From Spirochaetota bacterium (GTDB lineage Bacteria > Spirochaetota > JAAYUW01 > JAOAHJ01): a stretch of 64,000 bases of DNA. Numbering within the stretch: the stretch's first letter is position 1; the number at the start of each line of letters is the position of its first letter. The translations under genes were made by a program, and so were the position numbers. Positions 8,211 through 17,433 of the stretch are shown here, piece by piece. The stretch lies in the NCBI GenBank assembly GCA_026415295.1, contig JAOAHJ010000003.1:1-64000 (forward strand), written 5' to 3'. The notes under the pieces were generated by a model. The model was not told the DNA's origin, made no database searches, and was given only the letters and a program-made list of their open reading frames with translations.

Positions 8211-11200
8211 ATGTTTGAAAATCTTGATTCTAAAGTTAGGTTTCCTGAAATTGAAGAAAAGATAATTAAATTTTGGGATAAAAATAAAATATTTGAAAAA
8301 TCTCTTGAAATAACTAAAGGTTCTCAAGAATTTGTTTTTTATGATGGACCTCCTTTTGCAACAGGACTCCCTCATTATGGTCATTTTGTTCCAGGGATAT
8401 TAAAAGATATAGTTCCAAGATTTAAAACAATGCAAGGGTATTATGTAGAAAGAAGATGGGGATGGGACTGTCATGGATTGCCTGTTGAATATGAAATGGA
8501 AAAGGAACTTGGACTAAAGACAAAGAAGGATATAATAAATTATGGAATAGATAATTTTAATGAGAAATGTAGATCTATAGTATTAAGATATACTGCTGAA
8601 TGGGAAAAAATAATTAAAAGAACTGGAAGGTGGGTAGATTTTGAAAATGCTTATAAAACTATGGATCTTTACTATATGGAATCAATATGGGCTGTATTTA
8701 AAAGCTTATGGGATAAAGGTTTAATTTATGAAGATCATATGATTCTTCCCTACTGTACAAGATGTGCAACTCCACTTTCTAATTTTGAGGTTAATCAAGG
8801 GTATCAGGATGTTAAGGATCCAGCTATTACTATAAAATTTAAATTAAAAGGATATGATAATAGATATATTTTAGCTTGGACGACAACTCCATGGACTTTA
8901 CCTTCTAATTTAGCTTTAGCAGTTGGAGCAGAGATTGATTATTTATTGATTAAGGATAATAATCAAGAAGAATATATTTTAGCAAAAGAAAGAGTATTTC
9001 ATTATTATAAAGATAATAATGAATATAAAGTTTTAAAGGAGTTAAAAGGTAAAGAATTAGAAGGTATCTCTTATGAACCTTTATTTCCATATTTTAAGGA
9101 CCTTGAAGGTAAATATGAAAATATTTTTAAAGTTGCTTTAGCTGATTTTGTTTCTACTGAAGATGGAACAGGTGTAGTTCATATTGCACCTGGTTTTGGA
9201 GAAGATGACAATATTTTAGGTAAAAAACTTGGTCTTCCATCAATATGCCCTGTTGATGAAAATGGAGAATTTACGGAAGAAGTATTTGATTATAAAGGAA
9301 AGCATGTAAAAGATGCTGATCCTTTTATAATAGATAGACTTAAAAATGAAGGAAAGCTTGTTAGAAGAGAAAAAATAGAACACTCCTATCCACACTGTTG
9401 GAGATGTGATTCGCCTCTTATATATAAAGCTGTTTCTACATGGTTTGTAAAGGTTGAAGGATTTAAGGATAAACTTATAAAAGCTAATGATAAAATAAAT
9501 TGGGTTCCAGATCATATTAAATATGGTAGATTTGGCAAATGGCTTGAAGGAGCTAGAGATTGGGCTATCTCAAGAAATAGGTTCTGGGGAACACCTTTAC
9601 CAATATGGAGATGTGAATCTTGTAAATATACTGAATGTATAGGGAGTGTCAAAGAGTTAGAAGAAAAATCAAAACAAAAGATTAATGATATTCATAAACA
9701 TTTTGTTGATAAAATAACTTACAAATGTCCTGTATGTGGCGGAGAAATGGTTAGAATAGAAGAAGTACTTGATTGTTGGTTTGAATCTGGAGCTATGCCA
9801 TATGCACAACAACATTGGCCTTTTGAAAATGTTGAGTTATTTAAAAATAATTTCCCAGCTGATTTTATTGCAGAAGGGCTTGATCAAACAAGAGGTTGGT
9901 TTTATACTTTAACGGTCCTTGCTGCAGCACTATTTGATTCTCCAGCATTTAAAAATTGTATAGTTAATGGACTAGTTCTGGCTGAGGATGGAAAAAAGAT
10001 GAGTAAGAGATTAAAAAATTATCCTGAACCAACCTATATTATGGATGAGTATGGAGCAGATGCTTTGAGACTTTATCTTGTTGATTCTGCAGTTATAAGA
10101 GCTGAAGAACTTAGATTTTCTGAAAATGGTGTTAAAGAAATTGTTAAGAATATTCTTATTCCATTATGGAATGTATATATTTTTTTAGCAACTTATGCTA
10201 AAATTGATAATTGGTATCCTGAAGAGAATTTTGAATCTATTGTAAGAACAAGAAAGTTTGAAAATGAACTTGATAGATGGATAATTTCCCTTTTACAAAG
10301 TTTAATTAAAGAGGTTACAGAAGCAATTGAAGAATATAAAATATATAAAGCTATTCCACCTATAGAAAAATTTTTAGATTATCTTACAAATTGGTATATA
10401 AGAAGGTCAAGAAGAAGATTTTGGAAATCTGAAAATGATATAGATAAAAATGATGCATATTTAACATTGTATTATGTTCTTATAACTTTTTCAAAAATTA
10501 TTGCACCTATAATTCCTTTTATTTCAGAAGAAATTTATCAGAATCTTAAACTTCCAAATATGATGGAATCGGTACATTTAAATAAATATCCAGTTTATTT
10601 TGAAGAACTTATTGATAAAGATCTTGAATATAAAATGGAGCTTGTTAAAAATGTAGTTTACCTTGGAAGAGCATTAAGAACTGCTAATAATATTAAGATA
10701 AGACAGCCACTTAGAAAACTTTTTGTAATTAACCCTGTTAAAAAGGAGCTTGAAATAATAAAGAAAATGGATGATTTGATAAAAGAAGAATTAAATATTA
10801 AAGAGATTGAATATGATGAAGATGAATCTAATATGGTAAATCTTTTTGCAAAGCCTAATTATAAAAAAGTTGGAAAAATTTTAGGATCACAAATTAAAAG
10901 ATTTGAAAATGCACTAAAAAATATATCAACAAATGATATTATTAAAATTCAAAAAGGAGAAATTATAGAAGTAAAAGATGGAGATTTTTCATATAAAACA
11001 TCTCTTGATGACATTACCATTTATAGAGAAGAGAAAAAAGAATTAAAAATAATAAATGAGGGCAATATAACAATTGGACTTGATCTTGAACTTACAGATG
11101 ATCTTATTAAAGAAGGATTTGCAAGAGAACTTGTAAATAAAATACAAAATATTAGAAAAGATATAAATTATAATGTAACTGATAGGATCGAAACTACAAT

Positions 11201-11375
11201 ATATTCAACAGAAGAACTTTTCATGAAAATTAAAGATTATCAAGATTATATTAAAAATGAAACTTTAACAAAAAATCTTTATTTGAAAGATTTAAATGAA
11301 CTAAAAGATAAACAAAACTATGAGAAATGGGATATCAATGGAATAGATGCTTATATTTTAACTAAGAAAACATAA
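8211..11375 (+). CDS. ileS: Isoleucyl-tRNA synthetase, archaeal/eukaryotic-type (type 2)
   Basis: The protein attaches isoleucine to tRNA-Ile and edits valine. It is about 1054 residues. The HIGH motif is HYGH (55-58) in PPFATGLPHYGHFVPGILKD, the KMSKS motif is KMSKR (about residue 596), and a CP1 editing domain lies between them. Zinc-type Cys pairs occur in CPVCGG and in the CWRCDSP segment. The sequence type (GWDCHGLPVEYEME, SYPHCWRCDSPLIY) is that of the longer, mupirocin-insensitive class found in eukaryotes, archaea and some bacteria including spirochaetes. A longer frame opens at TTG 8199, but that codon overlaps the GGAGG at 8201-8205; ATG 8211 has correct spacing and is chosen. Confidence 0.96.
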   Translation: MFENLDSKVRFPEIEEKIIKFWDKNKIFEKSLEITKGSQEFVFYDGPPFATGLPHYGHFVPGILKDIVPRFKTMQGYYVERRWGWDCHGLPVEYEMEKELGLKTKKDIINYGIDNFNEKCRSIVLRYTAEWEKIIKRTGRWVDFENAYKTMDLYYMESIWAVFKSLWDKGLIYEDHMILPYCTRCATPLSNFEVNQGYQDVKDPAITIKFKLKGYDNRYILAWTTTPWTLPSNLALAVGAEIDYLLIKDNNQEEYILAKERVFHYYKDNNEYKVLKELKGKELEGISYEPLFPYFKDLEGKYENIFKVALADFVSTEDGTGVVHIAPGFGEDDNILGKKLGLPSICPVDENGEFTEEVFDYKGKHVKDADPFIIDRLKNEGKLVRREKIEHSYPHCWRCDSPLIYKAVSTWFVKVEGFKDKLIKANDKINWVPDHIKYGRFGKWLEGARDWAISRNRFWGTPLPIWRCESCKYTECIGSVKELEEKSKQKINDIHKHFVDKITYKCPVCGGEMVRIEEVLDCWFESGAMPYAQQHWPFENVELFKNNFPADFIAEGLDQTRGWFYTLTVLAAALFDSPAFKNCIVNGLVLAEDGKKMSKRLKNYPEPTYIMDEYGADALRLYLVDSAVIRAEELRFSENGVKEIVKNILIPLWNVYIFLATYAKIDNWYPEENFESIVRTRKFENELDRWIISLLQSLIKEVTEAIEEYKIYKAIPPIEKFLDYLTNWYIRRSRRRFWKSENDIDKNDAYLTLYYVLITFSKIIAPIIPFISEEIYQNLKLPNMMESVHLNKYPVYFEELIDKDLEYKMELVKNVVYLGRALRTANNIKIRQPLRKLFVINPVKKELEIIKKMDDLIKEELNIKEIEYDEDESNMVNLFAKPNYKKVGKILGSQIKRFENALKNISTNDIIKIQKGEIIEVKDGDFSYKTSLDDITIYREEKKELKIINEGNITIGLDLELTDDLIKEGFARELVNKIQNIRKDINYNVTDRIETTIYSTEELFMKIKDYQDYIKNETLTKNLYLKDLNELKDKQNYEKWDINGIDAYILTKKT

Positions 11376-11390
11376 AAAATAAGAATTTAA

Positions 11391-12569
11391 GTGAAAAGTA
11401 TTTTTAAAGATATTGATTATTTATTCCAAAATAAATTTGAACAGATTTTAAAATCTAACTCAGAAACTCTTATAAAAAATTATAAATATATAAGAGAAGA
11501 ATGGAAAAATCCATTTGGATTGGATTACAATTATTTAAAAGAAGAAGCAAAGTTATTTTATGAAAGACTCAAAAACTGCGATATTTGTCCAAACGAATGC
11601 AAAGTTAATAGAATAGAAGGTGAAAAAGGTTTTTGTGGCCAAACAGCTGATTTAAAAATTTCATCATATAATCTTCATTTTGGAGAAGAGCCTTTTATTT
11701 CAGGTAAAAATGGCTCAGGAACAATATTTTTTACAGGATGTTCTCTCAAATGCATTTTTTGTCAAAATTATCCAATTTCTCAATTAAATAATGGTGTAAA
11801 TTATTCTATAGAAAAATTGCAAAATATATTTTTAAAACTTCAAAATGATCATGCACACAATATAAACCTAGTAACTCCAACTCATTTTGCTCCACATATT
11901 TACTTGGCTTTTTTGCTTTCAAAACTTGATGGATTTAATCTACCTGTTGCATATAATAATTCAGGTTATGAAAAAATAGAAATAATTGATATTATAAAAA
12001 ACTTTACCGATATTTTTATATATGATGTTAAATATGGAGATGATGAATTAGCTTATAAGTTTTCAGGGATAAAAAATTATACAAAATATAATTTTGAAGG
12101 TTTAAAATATTTAGTTAATATTTATGGTGATCAAAATATATATGGTTTTGATCAATTAGTAAGAAAAGATTGTTCATTGGAATGCAATAATTGTTATAAC
12201 CCTGTTCATGAAGTTATTGAAGCTACTTTTGAAAATAATGAAATTGAAACAGATAATTTAAATGAGACAATTGAAAAAAGTAGTTTTAAAGAAGGTAAAA
12301 TGAAGAAAATCAAAGTACTCAAGAGAGGTATAGTATTGAGACACCTTATTATTCCTGCTCATATTGAAAATAGTTTTAAGGTAATCGATTTTATTTCCAA
12401 TATATCTAAAAATTTAACTATAGGATTAATGAATCAATATTTCCCTGCTTATAAAGCTTCAATTTATAAAAAAGATTTTCTAGATAGAAGGTTAACTGAA
12501 AAAGAGTATGATAAAGTCATAAATTATGCTTTAAAAAAAGGATTAAAAAATATATTATTACAGATTTAA
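11391..12569 (+). CDS. Radical SAM protein, PflX/PflA-like, with an additional CxxxCxxC motif
   Basis: This 392-residue protein has the hallmarks of the PflX family of radical SAM proteins: a Cys-rich N-terminal segment (C63, C66, C70, C82: CDICPNEC...GFCGQ), then the SAM-cluster motif C117-x3-C121-x2-C124 (CSLKCIFCQN), and the C-terminal RGIVLRHLIIP and GLMNQYFPAY segments. A region at about 252-310 appears inserted compared with what I know of the family, and it carries a second C261-x3-C265-x2-C268 (CSLECNNCYNP). The start is GTG 11391, only 15 bp after ileS, with no strong Shine-Dalgarno, so it is probably translated from the ileS transcript. The activated or modified partner is not known. 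Confidence 0.85.
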   Translation: MKSIFKDIDYLFQNKFEQILKSNSETLIKNYKYIREEWKNPFGLDYNYLKEEAKLFYERLKNCDICPNECKVNRIEGEKGFCGQTADLKISSYNLHFGEEPFISGKNGSGTIFFTGCSLKCIFCQNYPISQLNNGVNYSIEKLQNIFLKLQNDHAHNINLVTPTHFAPHIYLAFLLSKLDGFNLPVAYNNSGYEKIEIIDIIKNFTDIFIYDVKYGDDELAYKFSGIKNYTKYNFEGLKYLVNIYGDQNIYGFDQLVRKDCSLECNNCYNPVHEVIEATFENNEIETDNLNETIEKSSFKEGKMKKIKVLKRGIVLRHLIIPAHIENSFKVIDFISNISKNLTIGLMNQYFPAYKASIYKKDFLDRRLTEKEYDKVINYALKKGLKNILLQI

Positions 12570-12800
12570 TTAATTTTTTTGCAAAAAGTATCAGAATTTT
12601 ATTTTTAAAAAAAATTAAATAATGGAAAAATTAATAAGAAGAAAATATAATTAAGTTAAATTTAATTTTGAAAAATTATATAAAAAATATTGAAAAATTA
12701 CTTTTTTAAATTATTTTAAATAAAGAATTTATAATATTTTACTATTAAATAAATTAATAATTAATTTTATAAATCAAAATTATTTTTAGTTGGAGAATAT

Positions 12801-13340
12801 ATGAATAAGTATAAATATAGTTTTATTTTGATTTTGATATTCTTATCAATTTTTTTGTTTTTAAGTATATATAGTAATCTTATTGCTCAGGAAACAACCC
12901 CTTATGAAACTATTGGAACTGTTGCTATTTATATTTTTGACCCTTACAACTCTATTCCATTAACTGCTGAAAGATATGCTATGGGAAATTTTCAGGATTA
13001 TTTATATTTAAATAAAATAAAATCATACTATTTAGGTAAAATGACACTTGAAGCAGCAATTGTTCTTGCAAAGGATAAAGGAGTTGATTATTTAATCCAA
13101 GTAAAAGGGAATCTATCGGAAATTATTAATTCTGTTGAAGGTTATGGAGCAACTTACTATGTCGAACTTGATGTTATTCAAGTAAAAGATAGAAAAGTTG
13201 TATTAAGTTCTTCGAATAAAGCATCTGTTGAAAGAACACTTTCAGAATCTATTGCTCAAGCATATTCATTTTCTACTGCTGTAAGAGGTTCTATAGATAA
13301 AATATTAAAAGATTTACTCAGTCTTTTTAAGAAACAATAA
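12801..13340 (+). CDS. Small secreted protein of unknown function
   Basis: The 179-residue protein has a typical signal peptide (lysine-rich start, hydrophobic residues about 8-28, likely cleavage near LIAQE). The mature part has no family I recognise; it looks like a compact alpha/beta domain with alternating strands (GTVAIYIFD, DYLIQVKG, YYVELDVIQVKDRKVVLSS). It follows GGAG with good spacing and stands alone between a 230-bp AT-rich spacer and a convergent fabG. Periplasmic or outer-membrane-associated location is inferred from the signal peptide only. Confidence 0.7.
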   Translation: MNKYKYSFILILIFLSIFLFLSIYSNLIAQETTPYETIGTVAIYIFDPYNSIPLTAERYAMGNFQDYLYLNKIKSYYLGKMTLEAAIVLAKDKGVDYLIQVKGNLSEIINSVEGYGATYYVELDVIQVKDRKVVLSSSNKASVERTLSESIAQAYSFSTAVRGSIDKILKDLLSLFKKQ

Positions 13341-13406
13341 TTAAAAATTATAATTTATTAAATTTATTCAATTAAAAAAATTTAAAAAATAAACTATCAA
13401 AATAAT

Positions 13407-14141
13407 TTAAAATACAAGCCCACCAGAAACTTCAATAACTTGTCCTGTAATATAAGAAGCTAAATCAGAAGCAAGAAATAGAAATAGGTTTGCAACATCT
13501 TCTGGTGTTCCAAGCCTCTGTAAAGGTATATTTTCTATAATTTTGTTTTTTATATCTTGTGGAAGATTTTCTGTCATATCTGTTGTAATATAGCCAGGAG
13601 CCACTGCATTGCATCTGATTCCTCTTTTCCCATACTCTTTTGCAACAGTTTTTGTAAATCCGATAAGGCCAGCTTTAGAAGAAACATAGTTTGCTTGTCC
13701 AGCATTTCCATATATCCCAACTACTGAAGTAGTATTTAAAATAACTCCATTCTTTTTTTTCATTAAAGATTGTAAGAAAGCTTGAGTTAATAAAAAGGCA
13801 CCTTTTAAGTTTGTATCCAATACACTATCCCATTGTTCTTCAGACATTCTTAATAATAAAGTATCTTTTGTAATACCTGCATTATTAATAAGTATGTCAA
13901 TTTCAGGAAATAGTTTTAAGATTTCATTTGATGTTTTTAAAATATCATCTTTTTTAGAAACATCACATACAAAAGTGAAAAGATTTTGTGAATTTGCCTC
14001 TTCTTTAAGTTTGTTTAATTTTTCAATATTTCTTGCTATTGCACAAACTTTTGCTCCTTCTTTCAAAAATAATAATGTAGTAGCCTTTCCTATTCCACTA
14101 TTTGCTCCACTAATAACTGCAATTTTGTCTTTTAATAACAT
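13407..14141 (-). CDS. fabG: 3-oxoacyl-[acyl-carrier-protein] reductase
   Basis: This short-chain dehydrogenase of 244 residues performs the NADPH-dependent reduction of 3-oxoacyl-ACP in fatty acid elongation. The cofactor motif is GANSGIG (12-18), NNAG lies at 86-89, and the catalytic set is N111, S139, Y152 and K156 (YVSSK). The C-terminus ITGQVIEVSGGLVF is typical for FabG. The start ATG follows GGAGG with a 7-nt spacer. No other fatty acid genes are adjacent. A different SDR substrate cannot be excluded, but the sequence is close to canonical FabG. Confidence 0.9.
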   Translation of the reverse strand: MLLKDKIAVISGANSGIGKATTLLFLKEGAKVCAIARNIEKLNKLKEEANSQNLFTFVCDVSKKDDILKTSNEILKLFPEIDILINNAGITKDTLLLRMSEEQWDSVLDTNLKGAFLLTQAFLQSLMKKKNGVILNTTSVVGIYGNAGQANYVSSKAGLIGFTKTVAKEYGKRGIRCNAVAPGYITTDMTENLPQDIKNKIIENIPLQRLGTPEDVANLFLFLASDLASYITGQVIEVSGGLVF

Positions 14142-14373
14142 ATTTGCTCCTCCATGTTTTAATATAATTAATAAATTTTATATGATTATTAAAAAAAAAT
14201 ATTTTATTTGGCTGAATATTCAATATAAATAAATGTTAAACAAATTTAAACTAAAAAAATTAATTTGCAAACCTATTTTTTTATTTTTAAATATTAAAGA
14301 AAACAAAAATAGAATTTATTAATAAATTAAAATTATTAGATAAATTTTATTAGTTATTAAGATATATTATAAT

Positions 14374-15417
14374 TTAAGCAAGTTCAATCATTCTTTTTAT
14401 AGGAACAATTGCTTTTTCAATAAGAGATTCATCTATTATAATTTCATAGTTTTCAGTAATAATAGATTGTATAACTTTTTGTATAGTAATTTTTTTCATG
14501 TTAGGGCAGATAGCTTTTTTAGATAATGGAATAAATTCTTTCTCAGGATATAAAGCTTTTAATCTATGGATCATATCAATTTCAGTTCCAATAATAAATC
14601 TTTTATTTGGCAATTCCCCTGCTAATTTTATCATACCTGAAGTTCCAACAAGGTAGTCAGCAACTTCTTGTATAAAATAGGAACTTTCAGGATGAGCCAA
14701 TATTGGAGCATCAGGATAAAGGTCTCTTAATCTTTTTACATCTTCTTCAGTAAATTGTTGATGCACAGGACAGAAACCATTATGCAAAACAATATTTTTT
14801 CTTTCATCTATTGGAGTATTTTCAATTTCATATTCTTTTTTTAATGAGTTTCTTATAAATTCTCCAAGAAACATATCAGGAAGAAAAAAAATATTTTTAT
14901 TTTTAACTTTTTTAATTATTTTTAATGCATTTGATGAAGTTACTACTATATCACATAGAGCTTTGATTTCAATATTTGTATTTATATAACAGATGAATGT
15001 ATAATTTTTGTAATTTTCTTTATATTCTAATAATTTTTGTTTACTTATTGACGAAGCAAGAGGACAACCAGCTTTTGGTTCTGGAAAAATTATTTTTTTT
15101 TCAGGGGATATTATTTTGGCTGTTTCAGCCATAAATTTTACGCCACAAAAAATAATTTTATTAGAACTTATTTTATCAATAATTTTTGCAAGTTCAAAAG
15201 AATCTCCAACAAAATCAGCTATTTCTTGAATCTCTTTCCTTTGATAATTATGAGAAAGAATTACAATGTCTTTCTCTTTCTTTAATTTAAAAATTTCATT
15301 TTTATAATTATCTATTTCATTTTCTGTTAAATCTATGTCATTATCAGAGAATAAAGTATAATTTTGGTTTTTTAAATTGTTCTTTATGGTGTCTTGATTT
15401 GTTGAGTTTTTTTCCAT
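14374..15417 (-). CDS. nadA: Quinolinate synthase
   Basis: NadA condenses iminoaspartate with dihydroxyacetone phosphate to quinolinate in de novo NAD synthesis, using an oxygen-sensitive [4Fe-4S] cluster. The three cluster cysteines are seen in the expected contexts: C91 (IIFCGVKFMAE), C216 (GFCPVHQQF) and C304 (KAICPNMKKI). The protein is 347 residues, somewhat long because of a 35-40 residue polar N-terminal extension. The start ATG has AAAGGGGAAAAA just upstream. nadB and nadC are not in the window. A 20-bp palindrome lies in the divergent region upstream. Confidence 0.95.
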   Translation of the reverse strand: MEKNSTNQDTIKNNLKNQNYTLFSDNDIDLTENEIDNYKNEIFKLKKEKDIVILSHNYQRKEIQEIADFVGDSFELAKIIDKISSNKIIFCGVKFMAETAKIISPEKKIIFPEPKAGCPLASSISKQKLLEYKENYKNYTFICYINTNIEIKALCDIVVTSSNALKIIKKVKNKNIFFLPDMFLGEFIRNSLKKEYEIENTPIDERKNIVLHNGFCPVHQQFTEEDVKRLRDLYPDAPILAHPESSYFIQEVADYLVGTSGMIKLAGELPNKRFIIGTEIDMIHRLKALYPEKEFIPLSKKAICPNMKKITIQKVIQSIITENYEIIIDESLIEKAIVPIKRMIELA

Positions 15418-15479
15418 TTTTTCCCCTTTTATATTTTAAAATTAACTTCACTAATTTATAAAACAAATTTTTAATCGGA

Positions 15480-15513
15480 TTGAATTTATTTTTTATTTGA
15501 TTATAATCAAATA
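15480..15513. promoter_or_regulatory. Promoter of the beta-propeller lipoprotein gene with overlapping 20-bp palindrome
   Basis: TTGAAT (15480-15485) and TATAAT (15502-15507) are separated by 16 bp and face the lipoprotein gene at 15564. The perfect palindrome TATTTGATTATAATCAAATA (15494-15513) covers the -10 box. On the minus strand the same palindrome supplies TTGATT followed after 16 bp by TAAATT, a possible nadA promoter. It is a candidate operator in the nadA divergent region; the regulator is unknown. Confidence 0.5.
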
Positions 15514-15563
15514 TATAAAAATTTATCTAATTTAATTAAAATTTAAAGGGTAAATAGAAAAAT

Positions 15564-17324
15564 ATGAGTAAGATAAATTTTTTTATATATTTAATTTTTA
15601 TAATAAGTTTCTTATTAATTATTAATTCATGTCATATTCAATTCAAAATTAATAATAATTTAGATACAATATTTAATGATGTTTCTATAGAAGGAGACTA
15701 TTCTAGTCCTTTAACAATTTTTTCTATGACTTCTTCTTCTGATGGTATGTTTTTAGCTGGAATTTCTTATTCTGGATATATTTATATATCTAAAGACGGG
15801 GGAATAAATTGGAAAGAGATAACTTCTACTGGTACTGGGATTAAGGATTGGACTTCGATATGTTCATCATCAGATGGACAAAAGTTAGCAGCATGTGTTT
15901 CAAATGGCTATATATACACATCAACAGATGGAGGAGAAACTTGGACAGAGAGGACATCTGCTGGTAGTAGAAACTGGACATCAATATGTTCATCATTAGA
16001 CGGACAAAAGTTAGCAGCATGTGTTTCAAATGGCTATATATACGCATCAACAGATGGAGGAATAAATTGGACAGAGAGGATATCTGCTGGTAGTAGAAAC
16101 TGGGCATCAATATGTTCATCATCAGATGGACAAAAGTTAGCAGCATGTGTTTATGGAGCATATATATACACATCAACAGATGGAGGAGTAACTTGGATAG
16201 GGAGGACATCTGCTGGCAGTAGAAACTGGAAGTCAATAAAATGTTCATCTGGATTTGATAAAATATTTGCTTGTGCTTATGGTGATTATATTTTCAGATC
16301 ATTAGATGGTGGGACAACATGGTCAAGCTTAAATAATGCTGGAATTAAAAATTGGATATGTTTATGCATATCTTATGATGGAATAAAAGTAATATCAAGT
16401 TATAATTTTGGATATATAATGATTTCAAATAATACAGGAGATTCTTGGTCTGAATTAACTTCATCAGGAACAAGGGTATGGAAATCTATTTTTTGTTCAA
16501 TTGATGGAATGAGAGTAGCCGCTATTGTATTTAAAGGGTATATATATACATCAATAGATGGGGGATTTACATGGATAGAGAGAACTTCAGCGGGGAAAAG
16601 AGACTGGATTGCAATAACTGGATCTTCAGATGGGTTTAAATTTGCAGCATGTGTTTCAAATGGATATATATACACAACAACAGATGGAGGAGTAACTTGG
16701 ACCGAGAGGACATCTGCTGGTAGTAGAGACTGGGTATCAATATGTTCATCATCAGATGGACAAAAGTTAGCAGCATGTGTTTCAAATGGATATATATATA
16801 CATCAACAGAGGGAGGAGGAACTTGGATAGAGAGGACATCTTCTGGTATCAGAAATTGGACTTCAATAACAAGTAGTTCTGATGGCAATAAAATATTTGC
16901 TTGTTCTGAAGGTGGATATATTTATAGATCTAGTGATCAGGGGACAAGTTGGACAGAAATAAATTCTGCTGGTAATAGAGACTGGATATCAATATGTTCA
17001 TCATCAGATGGACAAAAGTTAGCAGCATGTGTTTCAAATGAATATATATATACATCAACAGATGGAGGAGGAACTTGGATAGAGAGGACATCTGCTGGTA
17101 TCAGAAATTGGACTTCAATAAAATCTTCTATTGATTGTAAAATTATAATTGCAAGTGAATATTTAGGATATATTTATATATCAAAAGATTATGGTTTTAC
17201 ATGGAATCCTTTATTAAAATCAGGTATTAAAAAATGGCTCTCTCTTGCTTGCAATCTGAATGGTTTAAAGATATTTGGAGCTTTAATTGCAAGAAATTTA
17301 AATATAATTCATATTATAAAATAA
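15564..17324 (+). CDS. Lipoprotein made of BNR/YCF48-like beta-propeller repeats
   Basis: The 586-residue protein starts with a lipoprotein signal (hydrophobic stretch, then IINSC with C23). The rest is about twelve repeats of roughly 41 residues with the core GYIYTSTDGGxTWxERTSAGxRxWxSIxSSSDGQKLAACVSN. The S-x-D-x-G-x-x-W element is the Asp-box/BNR signature found in sortilin-type and YCF48-type propellers. Such domains usually bind ligands or other proteins, and an envelope location is likely. Several units are almost identical at DNA level. The start ATG is preceded by an AAAGGG at about 15545. No binding partner can be named. Confidence 0.85.
   Translation: MSKINFFIYLIFIISFLLIINSCHIQFKINNNLDTIFNDVSIEGDYSSPLTIFSMTSSSDGMFLAGISYSGYIYISKDGGINWKEITSTGTGIKDWTSICSSSDGQKLAACVSNGYIYTSTDGGETWTERTSAGSRNWTSICSSLDGQKLAACVSNGYIYASTDGGINWTERISAGSRNWASICSSSDGQKLAACVYGAYIYTSTDGGVTWIGRTSAGSRNWKSIKCSSGFDKIFACAYGDYIFRSLDGGTTWSSLNNAGIKNWICLCISYDGIKVISSYNFGYIMISNNTGDSWSELTSSGTRVWKSIFCSIDGMRVAAIVFKGYIYTSIDGGFTWIERTSAGKRDWIAITGSSDGFKFAACVSNGYIYTTTDGGVTWTERTSAGSRDWVSICSSSDGQKLAACVSNGYIYTSTEGGGTWIERTSSGIRNWTSITSSSDGNKIFACSEGGYIYRSSDQGTSWTEINSAGNRDWISICSSSDGQKLAACVSNEYIYTSTDGGGTWIERTSAGIRNWTSIKSSIDCKIIIASEYLGYIYISKDYGFTWNPLLKSGIKKWLSLACNLNGLKIFGALIARNLNIIHIIK
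15735..17270 (+). repeat. In-frame tandem repeat array, 123-bp unit
   Basis: The lipoprotein gene carries about twelve tandem units of 123 bp (41 codons). The units beginning near 15845, 15968, 16091, 16727 and 16979 share long near-identical runs such as TCATCAGATGGACAAAAGTT, while units between 16215 and 16620 and at the ends are diverged. Near-identity in DNA and not only in protein suggests recent duplication or gene conversion. The repeats also create meaningless open frames on the opposite strand. Confidence 0.9.
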
Positions 17325-17400
17325 TTTTTTAACCAAGAATAAACTTTACAAAAATTAGCTAATTATATTGAAAATTTTTATAAAAAAATTAAATTAAATT

Positions 17401-17433
17401 AGGAGAATATAAAATAAAATAAGGAGAATATAA
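17401..17433 (+). promoter_or_regulatory. Duplicated Shine-Dalgarno element before the DUF1015 gene
   Basis: The 12-nt string AGGAGAATATAA occurs twice, at 17401-17412 and 17422-17433. The second copy is the functional ribosome-binding site (AGGAG, 7 nt before ATG 17433). The first has no start codon at suitable distance and may act as a standby site or be a simple duplication. Confidence 0.6.

Noticed and set aside
15841-16888. Minus-strand open frames (135, 162 and 67 codons) with repetitive protein sequence
   Set aside because: They are mirror images of the 123-bp repeats in the lipoprotein gene; a repeat unit that is a multiple of three keeps the antisense frame open by chance.
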